Shown here: positions 1 to 8,884 of the stretch, piece by piece
Layout of the letters: each line of letters opens with the position of its first letter
Numbering within the stretch: position 1 is the stretch's first letter
DNA from: Planctomycetota bacterium
GTDB taxonomy: Bacteria; Planctomycetota; J058
DNA length: 64,000 nt
NCBI GenBank assembly: GCA_023954375.1
Contig: JAMLIC010000005.1
Location: 186,001-250,000, forward strand
Reading direction: 5' to 3'
Translations under genes and position numbers: made by a program
The notes under the pieces: model-generated
Databases searched by the model: none
Told to the model about the DNA's origin: nothing
Seen by the model: only the letters and a program-made list of their open reading frames with translations

Positions 1-413
1 CGCAGCAGCCGCGGAGCGCCCGGGCGTTGAGCGCGTGGGCGCCGACGAACCCGACGCACGACGTCACGAGCAGGCCGAGCTGCCCGGGCGGGAGCGGGTC
101 GGCCCCGCAGCAGCGGTCCTGGGCCCGGAGGAGGGCCAGGGCGGTCAGGCCCATCGCCAGGGGCAAAGAGCGTGTGCCAGCGCTGATGACGCGTGGCGCC
201 GCGGACGAGCACGATGGCGCTCAGCGTCACGAGCCCCGCGCTCAGGACGGCCTCGACGGGACCGGAGGCGAGCGCCGGGGTGACCGCGACGAGGAGGGGC
301 GCGGCCGCGCAGTGCGCGGCGCACAGGACCGACAGCCCCCCGGCGAGCAGGTCCCACCGCGGCGTGGGCGCTCGCTCCCCCGGGCCCGGCCCGCCTCCAG
401 CTTGCAGCGTCAC
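1..413 (-). pseudogene. MerC-like membrane protein, partial, frameshifted
   Basis: Read from a GTG at 413, the protein has a membrane-type stretch with CAAHC near its N terminus, as in the MerC/SafE-like HxxC motif. A second hydrophobic stretch follows and ends near HALNARALRGCC, which resembles the MerC family end (a C-terminal Asn-rich helix then a Cys pair). The two halves are in different frames. The switch is at the TTT run (AAA at 165-167 on the plus strand); removing one T joins them. The last few codons lie beyond the left edge. It may be a real decay mutation or an assembly indel. MerC proteins take up mercuric or other metal ions across the inner membrane; here the neighbour is a metal efflux gene. 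Confidence 0.5.
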
Positions 414-529
414 GAGCGGGCCGCTCTCCTCTCTCCCGTGTGCCGCCCGGACGGCGCCGGTTCCCGCGGCGGCGATCGTCCACGGGGCCCCGGGTGAGCG
501 GGTAAGGTCGTGCCGCGGGAGGCGACGAC

Positions 530-1543
530 ATGCACGAGCACGACACCAGCGCCTGGACCCACGACCACGCGTTCGGGCAGGACCGGCAGCGGACCGGCGA
601 GCTGCGCACGCGGGTCGTCGTGGTCCTCACGGCCGTGTTCATGGTCGTCGAGGTCGCCGCCGGCCTGGCCTTCGGCTCCATGGCGCTCCTGGCCGACGGC
701 CTGCACATGGGCTCGCACGCCGTGGCGCTCGGGATCACGCTCGTGGCCTACGTGGTCACGCGCACCTACGCGCGCGACCCCGCGTTCTCGTTCGGCACGG
801 GCAAGGTCAACGCGCTGGGCGGTTTCACGGGCGCCCTCCTCCTCGCCGTGTTCGCCCTCACGATGGCCTTCGAGAGCGTCCGGCGGCTGGTCACGCCGGT
901 CGAGATCGTCTTCGACCAGGCGATCGCCGTGGCCGTGGTCGGCCTCGTGGTCAACGGCGTGAGCATCGCGATCCTGGGGCACGGGCACGGACACGACCAC
1001 GCGCACGACGATCACGAGCACGAGCACGATCACGATCACGAGCACGCGCACGCGCACGGGCACGGGCACGAGCACGAGCACGGGCACGGGCACCACGACC
1101 ACGCGCTGCGGTCGGCCTACCTGCACGTCCTCGCCGACGCGCTCACGTCGGTCCTGGCGGTCGTGGCGCTGCTCGTGGGCAAGTACTTCGGCGTGACCGC
1201 GCTCGACCCGCTCATGGGCCTCGTCGGCGCGGCGCTGGTCTCCCACTGGTCGTGGGGGCTCCTGCGCGACTCCGGCCGCGTGCTCCTGGACCACCAGGCG
1301 CCGGCGCCCGTCCAGGCGCGCCTGCGCGAGGCGATCGAGCGGGCCGACGACGCCCGCGTCGTCGACCTCCACGTGTGGTCGATCGGCCCCGGGGTCAACG
1401 CGGCCTGCCTGACGATCGTCAGCGGCCACCCGCGCCCGGCCGCGGACTACCGCGCGCGGCTCCCCGCCTCGCTACGCCTCGCGCACGTCACGATCGAGGT
1501 CCACGCCTGCCCCGAGCACGCGGGGGCGGTCAGCGCGGCCTGA
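530..1543 (+). CDS. dmeF: CDF family Co/Ni/Zn efflux transporter, DmeF-like
   Basis: This inner-membrane cation diffusion facilitator of 337 aa exports divalent metals in exchange for protons. The first metal-binding helix carries D56 and H59 (ADGLHMGSH) and a later helix carries YLHVLADALTSV. Between them lies a His-rich cytoplasmic loop (residues 151-191, alternating His with Gly, Asp and Glu). The FSFGTGKVNALGGF motif and the loop are typical of DmeF, the Co/Ni branch. The ATG at 530 is preceded by GGGAGGC at a good distance. The gene converges on the WD40 gene with a 14-bp tail overlap. The block around it (COG0523, CbiMQO) also handles Co or Ni, so efflux and uptake lie side by side. Confidence 0.92.
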   Translation: MHEHDTSAWTHDHAFGQDRQRTGELRTRVVVVLTAVFMVVEVAAGLAFGSMALLADGLHMGSHAVALGITLVAYVVTRTYARDPAFSFGTGKVNALGGFTGALLLAVFALTMAFESVRRLVTPVEIVFDQAIAVAVVGLVVNGVSIAILGHGHGHDHAHDDHEHEHDHDHEHAHAHGHGHEHEHGHGHHDHALRSAYLHVLADALTSVLAVVALLVGKYFGVTALDPLMGLVGAALVSHWSWGLLRDSGRVLLDHQAPAPVQARLREAIERADDARVVDLHVWSIGPGVNAACLTIVSGHPRPAADYRARLPASLRLAHVTIEVHACPEHAGAVSAA

Positions 1544-2570
1544 CCGCCACGACCTTGCCCGCCGCGCCGGCGACGGCCAGGAGGTCGCCCTGCGGGCGCC
1601 AGGCGAGCCGGCTGACCTCCTCGCCTAGCGTCCCGCCGCCCCGGGGCCGCCTGGGCTTCGTCACGTCCCAGAGCATGACCTCGCCGTCCAGCGCGCCGGC
1701 GGCGAGGACCGTGCTCGTCGGGTGGAAGGCGAGGTCCGCCACGCGCGCCTCGAGGCCGACGCACACCTTCGGCCGCGTGCCCTGCGGGCCCTTGCCCGAG
1801 AAGTCCCACACGGTCGGGTCGTCGCCGCCCCCGGTGGCCAGGAAGCGCCCGCGCGCGTCCCAGCTCAGCTCGCGGGGCTTCACGGCGTAGCCGGACATCT
1901 GCATGTCCTCGCCGCTCGCCGCGATCCACACGTGCACGCTGCGGTCCTGGCAGCCGCAGGCCACGTGCTTGCGGTCGGGGCTCACGGCGAGCGAGACCAT
2001 GGACCCCTTCCACTCGTAGCGCCGGACCGCCTCCGCCCCCGCGCCCCACAGGGTCACGCCGCCGTAGTGCGAGGCGGCCAGCTCCTCGCGCCCGCTGAAG
2101 CGGGAGGCCAGCCAGGCCACGCCCGTGAGCGTGCTGGGGTGCGCGGGGAAGCTGCGCTGCAGCTCACCCGCCGCCGACCAGCGCCGCAGCGTCTTGCCGG
2201 CCGTCGTCGCCAGGACGTCGGCGACCGGCGACCAGGCCAGGTGCTCGACCCAGCGGCCGCCGCCCTCGAGGACGCCGCGCGGCGCCCCGGTGGCCGGGTC
2301 CCACAGGCGCGCCTGGCCGTCCTGCCCGCCGCTGGCCAGGAGGCGGCCGTCCGCCGAGAAGGCGACGCACAGGGCGCCGCCCGCGTGCCCGGGCAGCGAC
2401 AGGCGGACCTCGCCCGTCGCGCCGTCGAGGACGGTCACCGCCCCGTCGCTCGTGGCCGCCGCCAGGAGGTCGCCGCCCGGCGACCAGGCCAGGGCGGTGA
2501 CGTAGTCGGGGAGCGGGGCCGCCTTCCACACCAGGTCCACGTGCGGGACCGCGACGCGCTCGGTGGTCAT
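1530..2570 (-). CDS. WD40 repeat protein coupled to COG0523 GTPase
   Basis: This 346-aa protein is built almost wholly of WD40 blades, with repeated [19 protein letters not shown] cores ending in LWDPATG, VWDFSG and LWDVTK. That predicts a single cytoplasmic beta-propeller. No signal peptide or enzyme motif is seen. Its ATG overlaps the stop of the upstream COG0523 GTPase gene (ATGA), so the two are probably translated together. The propeller may be a scaffold or client of the metallochaperone. Pairing of COG0523 with WD40 proteins is, as I recall, seen in other bacteria, but I cannot verify that here. Confidence 0.85.
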   Translation of the reverse strand: MTTERVAVPHVDLVWKAAPLPDYVTALAWSPGGDLLAAATSDGAVTVLDGATGEVRLSLPGHAGGALCVAFSADGRLLASGGQDGQARLWDPATGAPRGVLEGGGRWVEHLAWSPVADVLATTAGKTLRRWSAAGELQRSFPAHPSTLTGVAWLASRFSGREELAASHYGGVTLWGAGAEAVRRYEWKGSMVSLAVSPDRKHVACGCQDRSVHVWIAASGEDMQMSGYAVKPRELSWDARGRFLATGGGDDPTVWDFSGKGPQGTRPKVCVGLEARVADLAFHPTSTVLAAGALDGEVMLWDVTKPRRPRGGGTLGEEVSRLAWRPQGDLLAVAGAAGKVVAVRPR

Positions 2571-3931
2571 GCGAGGCAGGCCTCGAAGCCGGCGGTCAGC
2601 TCGGCGCGGTCGAGGTTGCGGCCGATGAACACGAGCTGGTTGCGCCGCGGCTCGCCCTGCTTCCACGGCCGCTCGGGGGCGCCGTCGAACAGCATGTGCA
2701 CCCCCTGGAACACGAACCGGTTGTCGTCGCCCCGGATGTTCAGCACGCCCTTGCTGCGGTAGATGTCCACGCCCTTCTCCCGCAGGAGCTTCGACAGCCA
2801 GGGGTTGAGCTTGTCGGGGTCGACCTCGCCCTCGCGCTCGATCCCGACCGACGACACGGCCTGCTCGTGGGTGTGCGTGGGCGTGAACGTCCGGCCCTCG
2901 CGCGCGTCGACCTCGCGCCCGGCCGGGTCGAGCAGGCGCAGGGCGAACTCCTCGGGCCGGTGCTGCGTGGCGAGCAGGTAGGCCCCCGGGCGCTCGACCT
3001 CGAGCGTGAAGCGCTTCTCGCCCCGCGCCTCGAGCTGCAGCTCGTAGAGCGTGGCGCCGGGCCGGACGCGCCTGTCGCCGCTCACCCGGACCATGCCGGC
3101 GCGGTCGGCGAAGAGGATCGCCAGCTTGTCCTTCGTCCCGTCGATCGCCTCGAGGCCGGGGGCCTCGACGGGCCAGGCCATGAGGCGCAGGGCCGGGTCG
3201 GGCCCGTCCTGCAGGACGAGCGTGTGCGCCCCCGCATCGAGCTGGTAGGCGCCCAGCCACTCGAACGGGTACTCGGGCTCGAGGAACGTCGGGCGCATGT
3301 CGACCGCGCGCGCGAGGTCGAAGCCGCCGACGTCGAGGACGTGCTTCAGGTCGATCGACGCACCCTGCGTGCGGTGGATGCGCGCCATGGCGTTCATGCC
3401 GCGCACGCGCGTCTCGAGCTGCTTCAGCGCCGCCTCGTCGACGAGGTCGGTCTTGTTGAGCAGCAGCACGTCGGCGAAGGCGATCTGCTCCTGGCACTCG
3501 CGGCTCTGGTCGATGTGCTGCCAGACGTGGTGCGCGTCGACGAGGGTCACGATCCCGTCCAGGCGGACCTTCTCCTTCACCTCCTCGTCGACGAAGAAGG
3601 TCTGGGCGACCGGGGCCGGGTCGGCCATGCCCGTCGTCTCGACGAGGATCGCGTCGAACTTGTCGCGGCGCTTCATCAGGTTGCCGAGGATGCGGATCAG
3701 GTCGCCGCGCACGGTGCAGCAGATGCACCCGTTGTTCATCTCGAAGATCTCCTCGTCGGCGTCGATGACGAGGGCCTGGTCGATGCCGACCTCGCCGAAC
3801 TCGTTCTCGATCACGGCGATCCGCTTGCCGTGCTGCTCGGTGAGGATCCGGTTGAGGAGGGTCGTCTTCCCCGCGCCGAGGAAGCCGGTGAGGACGGTGA
3901 CCGGGATCCGGTCGTCCCGCGTGGTGGTCAT
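2567..3931 (-). CDS. COG0523 (CobW/ZNG1-type) metallochaperone GTPase
   Basis: This 454-aa G3E-family P-loop GTPase has Walker [10 protein letters not shown] (residues 16-24), the diagnostic metal-binding CICC (C69, C71, C72), the Walker B-like ETTGMADP and the guanine motif NKTD. The C-terminal half includes a CobW_C-type domain (HMLFDG ending [11 protein letters not shown]). An extra segment of about 100 residues sits between the GTPase and that domain, making it longer than a typical 320-400 aa member. The family loads Zn, Co or other metals into client enzymes using GTP. It heads a cluster with WD40, a Cys/His-tail protein and CbiMQO, so cobalt, nickel or zinc delivery is the likely role. 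The exact metal cannot be read from the sequence. Confidence 0.9.
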   Translation of the reverse strand: MTTTRDDRIPVTVLTGFLGAGKTTLLNRILTEQHGKRIAVIENEFGEVGIDQALVIDADEEIFEMNNGCICCTVRGDLIRILGNLMKRRDKFDAILVETTGMADPAPVAQTFFVDEEVKEKVRLDGIVTLVDAHHVWQHIDQSRECQEQIAFADVLLLNKTDLVDEAALKQLETRVRGMNAMARIHRTQGASIDLKHVLDVGGFDLARAVDMRPTFLEPEYPFEWLGAYQLDAGAHTLVLQDGPDPALRLMAWPVEAPGLEAIDGTKDKLAILFADRAGMVRVSGDRRVRPGATLYELQLEARGEKRFTLEVERPGAYLLATQHRPEEFALRLLDPAGREVDAREGRTFTPTHTHEQAVSSVGIEREGEVDPDKLNPWLSKLLREKGVDIYRSKGVLNIRGDDNRFVFQGVHMLFDGAPERPWKQGEPRRNQLVFIGRNLDRAELTAGFEACLA

Positions 3932-3934
3932 GGG

Positions 3935-4234
3935 CTACTCCGGGGTGTCGTGGTGGGGGTGGTGGTGGTCGCCCCGGGCCAGGGCGAGGACGTCCTCGCG
4001 CGTGACCTCGGACATGGGCTTGTGGACCTTGCGCTGCTCCTGCTGACCTGGCCCGCGCAGGATGGCGAAGACCGTCTCGATCGGCGGGCAGCCGGGCTCG
4101 GTGCAGGTGAGCTCGCTGACGAGGATCGTCACGTCGTCGTCGAGGCCGAGCGCCTCGCGCGCCCAGGCCTTGAGCTCGCGGGCGCGGCCGGCGCCGCCGC
4201 CGCGCGCGGGGCCGAGGTTGGGGCCGAGCTTCAT
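3935..4234 (-). CDS. Small Cys/His-tail protein of the metal cluster
   Basis: A 99-aa soluble protein with the core ILVSELTCTEPGCPPIETV, so C44 and C49 form a CxxxxC pair followed by PP. The C-terminal tail is rich in His (HHHPHHD, residues 90-96). Both features suggest metal binding. Its ATG overlaps the stop of cbiQO (ATGA) and only 3 bp separate its end from the COG0523 start codon, so it belongs to the cbiMQO-COG0523-WD40 operon. I do not recognise a named family. It could hand a metal from the transporter to the GTPase; that is inference from position and residues. Confidence 0.75.
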   Translation of the reverse strand: MKLGPNLGPARGGGAGRARELKAWAREALGLDDDVTILVSELTCTEPGCPPIETVFAILRGPGQQEQRKVHKPMSEVTREDVLALARGDHHHPHHDTPE

Positions 4235-5583
4235 GGCGCCTCCGGGTCGGGGACGAGGGCGGCGGCGCGCAGGGCGTCGGGGGACAGCCCCGCCGCGCGC
4301 GGGCCGTCGAAGACGACGCGGCCGCCGCGCAGGAGGACGACGCGGTCCACCCCGGCGGGCAGGGCGTCGAGGTCGTGCGTGGCCCAGACCACGGTGAGCG
4401 CGCGGGCGCGGGCCGCGGCCTCGAGCGCCGCGCAGAGGGCGCGGCGGGCCGCGGGGTCGAGCCCGCTCGTCGGCTCGTCGCAGAGGAGGACCTCGGGCTC
4501 GGTGGCGAGGGCCGCGGCGAAGGCCACCCGCTTGCGCTCGCCGAGGCTCAGGCGGTGGACCGGCCGCTCGGCCAGGTGGCCGACGCCGAGCGCCTCGAGG
4601 GCCCGCGTGGCGCGGGCGCAGGCGGCCTCCTCGTCCAGGCCGCGCCGGCGCAGGCCCCACAGGACGTCGTCCCGCGGCGTGGCCCCGAGGAGCTGCTCGT
4701 CGGGCTCCTGGAAGACGACGGCCACGCGGGGGTCCACGCGGCCGGCGAGCGCGCGGGCGTCGAGCGGCGCGCCGAGGCGCTCGAGCCGGCCCTCGGCCGC
4801 CGGGAGCAGGCCGGCCAGGGCCCGCAGGAGCGTCGTCTTCCCCGAGCCGCTGGCGCCGGCGAGCGCCACCCACGCGCCGCGCGGGACCTCGAGGTCGACG
4901 CCGGCGAGGCCGGGCGTCCCGTCGCGATGACGGACGACGAGGCCGCGCGCGCGGAGGGCCGGGCTCGCGTCGCCGGCGGCCGGCGCCGGGGGGACGGCCG
5001 CCGCGCGGAGCGTCCGCGCCTCGTCGAGGCGCGCGCCGCGGTCGAGGGCCCGGTCGATCCCGCCGGCGAGCACCAGCCCGCAGGTCTCGACGCGCGGCTG
5101 GCCGCGGGCGAAGCCCTGGCGCAGCGTGGCGACCTCCGCGCGGCGGCGCAGCTCCTCGCCCAGGACGAGCGCTTGCGCCAGAGCCAGGTCGACGGCGTCG
5201 AGGAGGCCGGGGGGCGCGCCGGCGCGGCGCAGGGCCGCCAGGAGGTCCGCCCAGCCGACCGTCGCCGCGAAGTGCGCGCACCAGACCGCGCCGGCGCCGG
5301 CCCGCGCGAGCACGAGCAGCCCGTCGTCGGGCGAGGCGCCGCGCAGGGCGAGCAGGCAGGCCACGAGGAGGCCCTGCCCCGCGGCGGCCAGCGCGAGGAG
5401 GACCGGCGCCAGGCGGCGCCCCTCCACGAGGAGGGCCGCGAGCCCGACGGCCCCGAGGACCGCGAGGGCGCGCGTGTCCCGGAGCCCCGCGTTGAGGGTC
5501 AGCGCGGCGGCCAGGGCGAGGGCGCGGACGAGCGGCCCGCGCCCGGCGCCCGAGAACAGGGCGTCGCCGGGCTCACGGTGCAC
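4231..5583 (-). CDS. CbiQ-CbiO fusion, Co/Ni ECF transporter
   Basis: This 450-aa protein joins two normally separate parts of an energy-coupling-factor transporter. Residues 1 to about 200 are hydrophobic and CbiQ-like, with the coupling motif LRQGFARG at 154-161. Residues about 212-450 form an ABC ATPase: Walker A GASGSGKT (243-250), Q-loop FQEPDEQL, signature LSLGER (345-350), Walker B VLLCDE (365-370) and an H-loop in THDLD. It would energise cobalt or nickel uptake through the CbiM neighbour, whose gene overlaps by 11 bp. The translation is continuous, so the fusion is not a frameshift product. Substrate is assigned only from CbiM. Confidence 0.88.
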   Translation of the reverse strand: MHREPGDALFSGAGRGPLVRALALAAALTLNAGLRDTRALAVLGAVGLAALLVEGRRLAPVLLALAAAGQGLLVACLLALRGASPDDGLLVLARAGAGAVWCAHFAATVGWADLLAALRRAGAPPGLLDAVDLALAQALVLGEELRRRAEVATLRQGFARGQPRVETCGLVLAGGIDRALDRGARLDEARTLRAAAVPPAPAAGDASPALRARGLVVRHRDGTPGLAGVDLEVPRGAWVALAGASGSGKTTLLRALAGLLPAAEGRLERLGAPLDARALAGRVDPRVAVVFQEPDEQLLGATPRDDVLWGLRRRGLDEEAACARATRALEALGVGHLAERPVHRLSLGERKRVAFAAALATEPEVLLCDEPTSGLDPAARRALCAALEAAARARALTVVWATHDLDALPAGVDRVVLLRGGRVVFDGPRAAGLSPDALRAAALVPDPEAP

Positions 5584-6505
5584 GGGGGGCCCCCGCCGCC
5601 AGCGCGGACCAGGCGCGCTGGGCCAGCGCGCCGGCGACGAACGAGGTGAGGATCAGGAGCCCCGCCGCGAGCTCGCCCTCGGCCGCGACGAGCAGGGGCG
5701 CCCAGGGCGCGGCGCCTGCCTCCTGGGCGGCGCGCTCGAGGATCGCCGCGTCGGCCGGCTCGAAGGCGCGCGCGGGGGCGGCGCTCGCCAGGAGGAGGAG
5801 CAGGAGGAGCGCCGCCGGCGCGGGCGCGGTCGCCGGCGCCGCCGCCGCCGGCGGGGCGACCAGCCACGGCGGGGCGAGGCCGGGGCGGCGGGTGAGGAGC
5901 GCGCCCAGGACGACCGCCGAGAGGGCCCCCTCGACGAGCGCCAGCGGCACCTGCACGGGCGCGAGCGCCACGAGCAGCGCGCCGACGTCGGCCCCGAGCG
6001 ACCGGTCGCCCGGGAGGGCCGCGGCGAGGATCGTCGCCGCGGCCGCGTAGACGGCCAGGCTCGCCGCGCCGCAGGCGAGCGCCGCGGCCGGGCGCGGGCC
6101 GAGCCCGAGGCGCCGGAGCGCCCGCGCCGCGGCGACGGCCACCGCCGGCCCGACCACGCCCAGGGTGACGACGTTCGCCCCGAGCGTCGTCAGCCCCCCG
6201 TGGGCGAGGAAGGCGGCCTGGACGGCCAGCACGAGGGCCGCGGGGACGACCAGCGCGCGCGCGCCGAGGAGCAGGGCGAAGAGGGGCGTCGCGCACACGT
6301 GGGACGTCAGCCCCACGCCCGGCACGGGGACGGGGAGGACCGTGGCCGCGAACGTCAGGGCGCCGGCGAGCGTGAGCAGCGCCCGGCGCTCGGCCGGGTC
6401 GTCGACCGGCGCGGCGCGCCGCGCACCGGCCGCCGCGCAGAGCGCGGCGACCCCGAACCACGCCCCCGCATGCGGCGCAGGGAGCAGCCCCTCGGCGATG
6501 TGCAC
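5573..6505 (-). CDS. cbiM: CbiM-like Co/Ni substrate-binding membrane component
   Basis: The protein (310 aa, GTG start) begins MHIAEGLLP. The Met1-His2 end is a family hallmark because the N-terminus coordinates the metal ion. GVGLTSHVCATPL and several hydrophobic helices follow. After about residue 215 there is an extra part: a Pro/Ala linker, a hydrophobic stretch ending ASAAPARA, a soluble segment and one last helix. This could replace CbiN, which is otherwise absent. I saw no cobalamin-type riboswitch boxes upstream. Nickel is an equally possible substrate. Confidence 0.88.
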   Translation of the reverse strand: MHIAEGLLPAPHAGAWFGVAALCAAAGARRAAPVDDPAERRALLTLAGALTFAATVLPVPVPGVGLTSHVCATPLFALLLGARALVVPAALVLAVQAAFLAHGGLTTLGANVVTLGVVGPAVAVAAARALRRLGLGPRPAAALACGAASLAVYAAAATILAAALPGDRSLGADVGALLVALAPVQVPLALVEGALSAVVLGALLTRRPGLAPPWLVAPPAAAAPATAPAPAALLLLLLLASAAPARAFEPADAAILERAAQEAGAAPWAPLLVAAEGELAAGLLILTSFVAGALAQRAWSALAAGAPRAP

Positions 6506-6607
6506 GCCGACCTCCCGCCGCGCTCCGCGGCCGAGAAGGGCCGTGCGGCCCCGTCGCCTCGGTCGGAGGAGCGGGCCGGGGTCGATGCGCGGTGTGTCCC
6601 GCGGAGA

Positions 6608-7014
6608 GTGCCGTCGGGTCGCGGCGAGTTCCCGGCGCCGCTCACGCCGGCCGTGGGCGCAGGTCGCCGGCTCGAGTATCGCGTCCAGCCAGGGCGTTAC
6701 CTGGTCGTGGCCCGCCCGGACCGCGAGGGGCGTCCGACCTTCGCGGCGACGCAGGACGAGGGGGTCTACCAGAGCCCGGGGCCGGCCGGCCCGACGACGC
6801 CGGACTGCCGCATTCCGACAGGGATGACCCGCTTCCGCTGAGGGGCGGGCGGGACCTCCCGGCGCAGCGGCTCCTCGTGGGCGAGTCCGGCGACGACGGC
6901 TACCGCAGGCAGGCGAAGGTGCCGGGCGGCGACCTGACGCCGCTCCTCGAGGGCCGGAGCTCCCTGCTCATGCGAGACCTCGAGGCGGTCCAGGTGACGA
7001 ACCCGCACGACTGA
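6608..7014 (+). pseudogene. Possible broken ORF
   Basis: The region between cbiM and the small membrane gene has no intact gene, and no riboswitch boxes were recognised in it. On the plus strand one frame reads as coding from a GTG at 6608 to a TGA at 6841 (LEYRVQPGRYLVVARPDREG). A second frame with nearly all codon third positions G or C runs to 7014 (LLVGESGDDGYRRQAKVPGG). A single indel near 6825-6850 would join them. No family is recognised. It may be a decayed gene, two fragments or chance coding bias. Confidence 0.3.
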
Positions 7015-7080
7015 CGTTCGCACGCCTCGACGGCGCGGCGCCCGGGCGTAGGCTGGTGTGCGGGGTGGGTGGAGGTGGCC

Positions 7081-7311
7081 ATGGCCGCCCGAGCCGCGAG
7101 CGCCGCGACGGCGCTCCTCCTGGGCGCTCACGACGTCGCGCGGGCCTGCACCGTCTGCGGCAGCGAGCGCGGGGCCGACCTGCGCGCGGGGATCCTCGAG
7201 GGCGACCTCCTGGTCGCCGCCGCCGGCGTCGTGGTCCCCTTCCTCGCCCTGCTCGGCGCGGCGGCCCTGGTCGGGCGAGGCGCGCCGCCGGCGCGCGGAG
7301 GTGGCGCGTGA
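7081..7311 (+). CDS. Small membrane protein with CTVC motif
   Basis: A 76-aa protein with an N-terminal hydrophobic segment, a CTVCGSERGADLR stretch just after it and a second hydrophobic segment (VVVPFLALLGAAALVG). The ATG at 7081 is chosen because GGAGGT ends 4 bp before it; an in-frame GTG 12 bp upstream is less good. It overlaps the DUF2243 gene by GTGA, so the two are co-translated. The Cys pair could bind a metal or haem or form a disulfide. The family is not recognised. Confidence 0.65.
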   Translation: MAARAASAATALLLGAHDVARACTVCGSERGADLRAGILEGDLLVAAAGVVVPFLALLGAAALVGRGAPPARGGGA

Positions 7312-7820
7312 TCGTCGAGCCGGCGCGTCGGCGCCTGCTCGCCGCCGCCGTGCTGCTCGGCGTCGGCCTGGGCGGGTTCTTCGACGGGATCCTGTTCCAC
7401 CAGATCCTCCAGCTGCACCACATGCTCACGACGCGCCGGCCCGCGGAGACGCTGACGGCGGTCGAGGTGAACATGTTCTGGGACGGCATGTTCCACGCCT
7501 TCACCTGGCTGGTGACGGTGGGCGGACTGGCGGCCCTCTGGCGCGCCCTGGCCGACCCGTCCGCGCCGCGCCCGCCCCGGACCTTCGTCGGCGGCATGCT
7601 CCTCGGCTGGGGGCTGTTCAACCTCGTCGAGGGGGTCGTCGACCACCACGTGCTCGGCCTGCACCGCGTGGTCGAGGGCGCGCCGCACCCCTGGTGGGAC
7701 CTCGGCTTCCTCGCCTCGGGCGTGGCGCTCATCGCCATCGGCACCTGGCTCGTGCGCGCCGACGCGCCCCGGCCCGCGCCGGCGCCCAAGGCCAGGCCGC
7801 CTGCCGTCGCCACGCGCTGA
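7308..7820 (+). CDS. DUF2243 family membrane protein
   Basis: A 170-aa integral membrane protein. The pattern LGVGLGGFFDGILFHQILQ, then HHMLTTR, NMFWDGMFHAFTW, GWGLFNLVEGVVDHHVLG and HPWWDLGF matches the DUF2243 family: four helices with several His and Asp residues inside them. Function is unknown. The in-membrane His residues suggest metal or haem contact. It starts at a GTG overlapping the stop of the CTVC protein and ends in a Pro/Ala tail. It lies 2 kb from the cbb3 oxidase operon. Confidence 0.85.
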   Translation: MIVEPARRRLLAAAVLLGVGLGGFFDGILFHQILQLHHMLTTRRPAETLTAVEVNMFWDGMFHAFTWLVTVGGLAALWRALADPSAPRPPRTFVGGMLLGWGLFNLVEGVVDHHVLGLHRVVEGAPHPWWDLGFLASGVALIAIGTWLVRADAPRPAPAPKARPPAVATR

Positions 7821-7964
7821 GCCGCCGCGACTCGCCAGCATTCCGCCACGACGCCGGGAACCGGGCGACCGCTGCCCCCAGCCTGCCCCCCCATGCCGCT
7901 CGTCCGCGGCACGCGGGGTGCAAGCGCGAAGCCTCCTCAGGTCGCGACGCGCGAAGAGGTGGGC

Positions 7965-8225
7965 ATGCGTCGACTCGTCCCTGTCGCCCTCGTCCTCCTG
8001 CTCGCCGGCGCCGGGCTGGCCCGGGACGCGGTCCGCTACGCGTGGGTCGTCGACCTCGGCCGGCGCACCGTCGCCCCCGTCCCCGCGGGGGCCCCGCCGC
8101 CCGCCACGCCGCCGGACCTGGAGGAGGACCGGCCGGGACGACGCTCACGGCCGTTAACGCTCGGGCCGCGGCCTGCGTCTCCCGGGAGGGCCGACGTCAC
8201 AGAGCCCCCGGAAGGAGCCTCATGA
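7965..8225 (+). CDS. Small predicted secreted protein
   Basis: An 86-aa ORF from the ATG at 7965 (preceded by GAAGAGGTGGG) with a signal peptide (RRLVPVALVLLLAGAGLA) and a short Pro/Ala-rich mature part. Codon third positions are GC-rich up to about 8130 and then lose the bias, so the true C-terminus may be shorter or frameshifted. The stop overlaps the next ATG (ATGA). No family is recognised. Confidence 0.45.
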   Translation: MRRLVPVALVLLLAGAGLARDAVRYAWVVDLGRRTVAPVPAGAPPPATPPDLEEDRPGRRSRPLTLGPRPASPGRADVTEPPEGAS

Positions 8226-8884
8226 CCGCCGTATCTCCGTCGCTGCGCGCCGCGTTCCTCTCCCTGCTCCTGGCCACCCCCGCCCTCGCCGGCGCCCCCG
8301 GCGTCTGCTGGCCGATCGACGACCCCGCCGAGTCGCTCCCGTGGGGCGCCGACGACGGCGCGCGGACGGAGACCATCCCTTCGCCGCTCGCAGCGACTAC
8401 GACCTGCGCCGGCTCGTTCCGGACGTGCTCCGCCTCCTCGACGCCGACGCGCCGCTCCTCGCGCGCATGGAGACGCTCCGCCGCGCCACGATCTACAGCA
8501 GCTGGCGGCAGGCGGGCTCCGAGCTCGGCGGCGCGCTGCGGCGGGCGCTCGAGGCGCGGGCGCTCGAGCGCGACGCCACGGGCGCGCCCGAGCGGCTGCG
8601 CGCCGTGGCCTGGTTCGACGCCGGCTACCTCGCCGAGTGCCAGCGGCACCTGGGCGTCAAGGCCAGCGGCTACGGCTGGATGCTCCGCGCGCGGGAGCTC
8701 GGGCTGCGAGGCCCCGAGCTCGAGCTGGCCTGCGCGATCGTGACGTTCATGGGCGACGTGGGGGGCGCCCACGAGCGACACCTGCGCGCGGCCGCCCCCC
8801 GCCGGCGTGACCCGCGAGGCCGCGCTGCGCCTGGAGCCCGCGGCCCTGGAGGCCTGGCGCGTGGCCCTGGGCTGGAGCTGGTGA
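8222..8884 (+). pseudogene. Predicted secreted protein with two frameshifts
   Basis: An ATG preceded by GGAAGGAGCCTC opens a signal peptide (LLLATPALAGAP) and a CWPIDDP stretch. Near 8378-8383 coding shifts frame: with one more C the reading becomes TIPFAARSDYDLRRL. The helical middle part (RATIYSSWRQAGSEL, ERLRAVAWFDAGYLAECQRH) is then open to the C6 run at 8795-8800. There a second shift, with one C fewer, restores VTREAALRLEPAALEAWRV to a TGA at 8884. The compensating indels in C runs look like assembly errors, but real decay is possible. Restored length is about 220 aa; family unknown. Confidence 0.5.

Noticed and set aside
975..1105. Repeated CACGGGCACGAGCAC-like DNA
   Set aside because: It encodes the His-rich loop of the DmeF-like transporter in frame, so it is protein-driven repetition.
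2696..4930. Plus-strand ORF of 744 codons across the COG0523 gene
   Set aside because: Antisense shadow of the GTPase, small protein and CbiQO genes; composition is only Arg, Ala and Gly-rich.
6506..6610. Cobalamin riboswitch upstream of cbiM
   Set aside because: No B12-box or other conserved element could be recognised on the minus strand.
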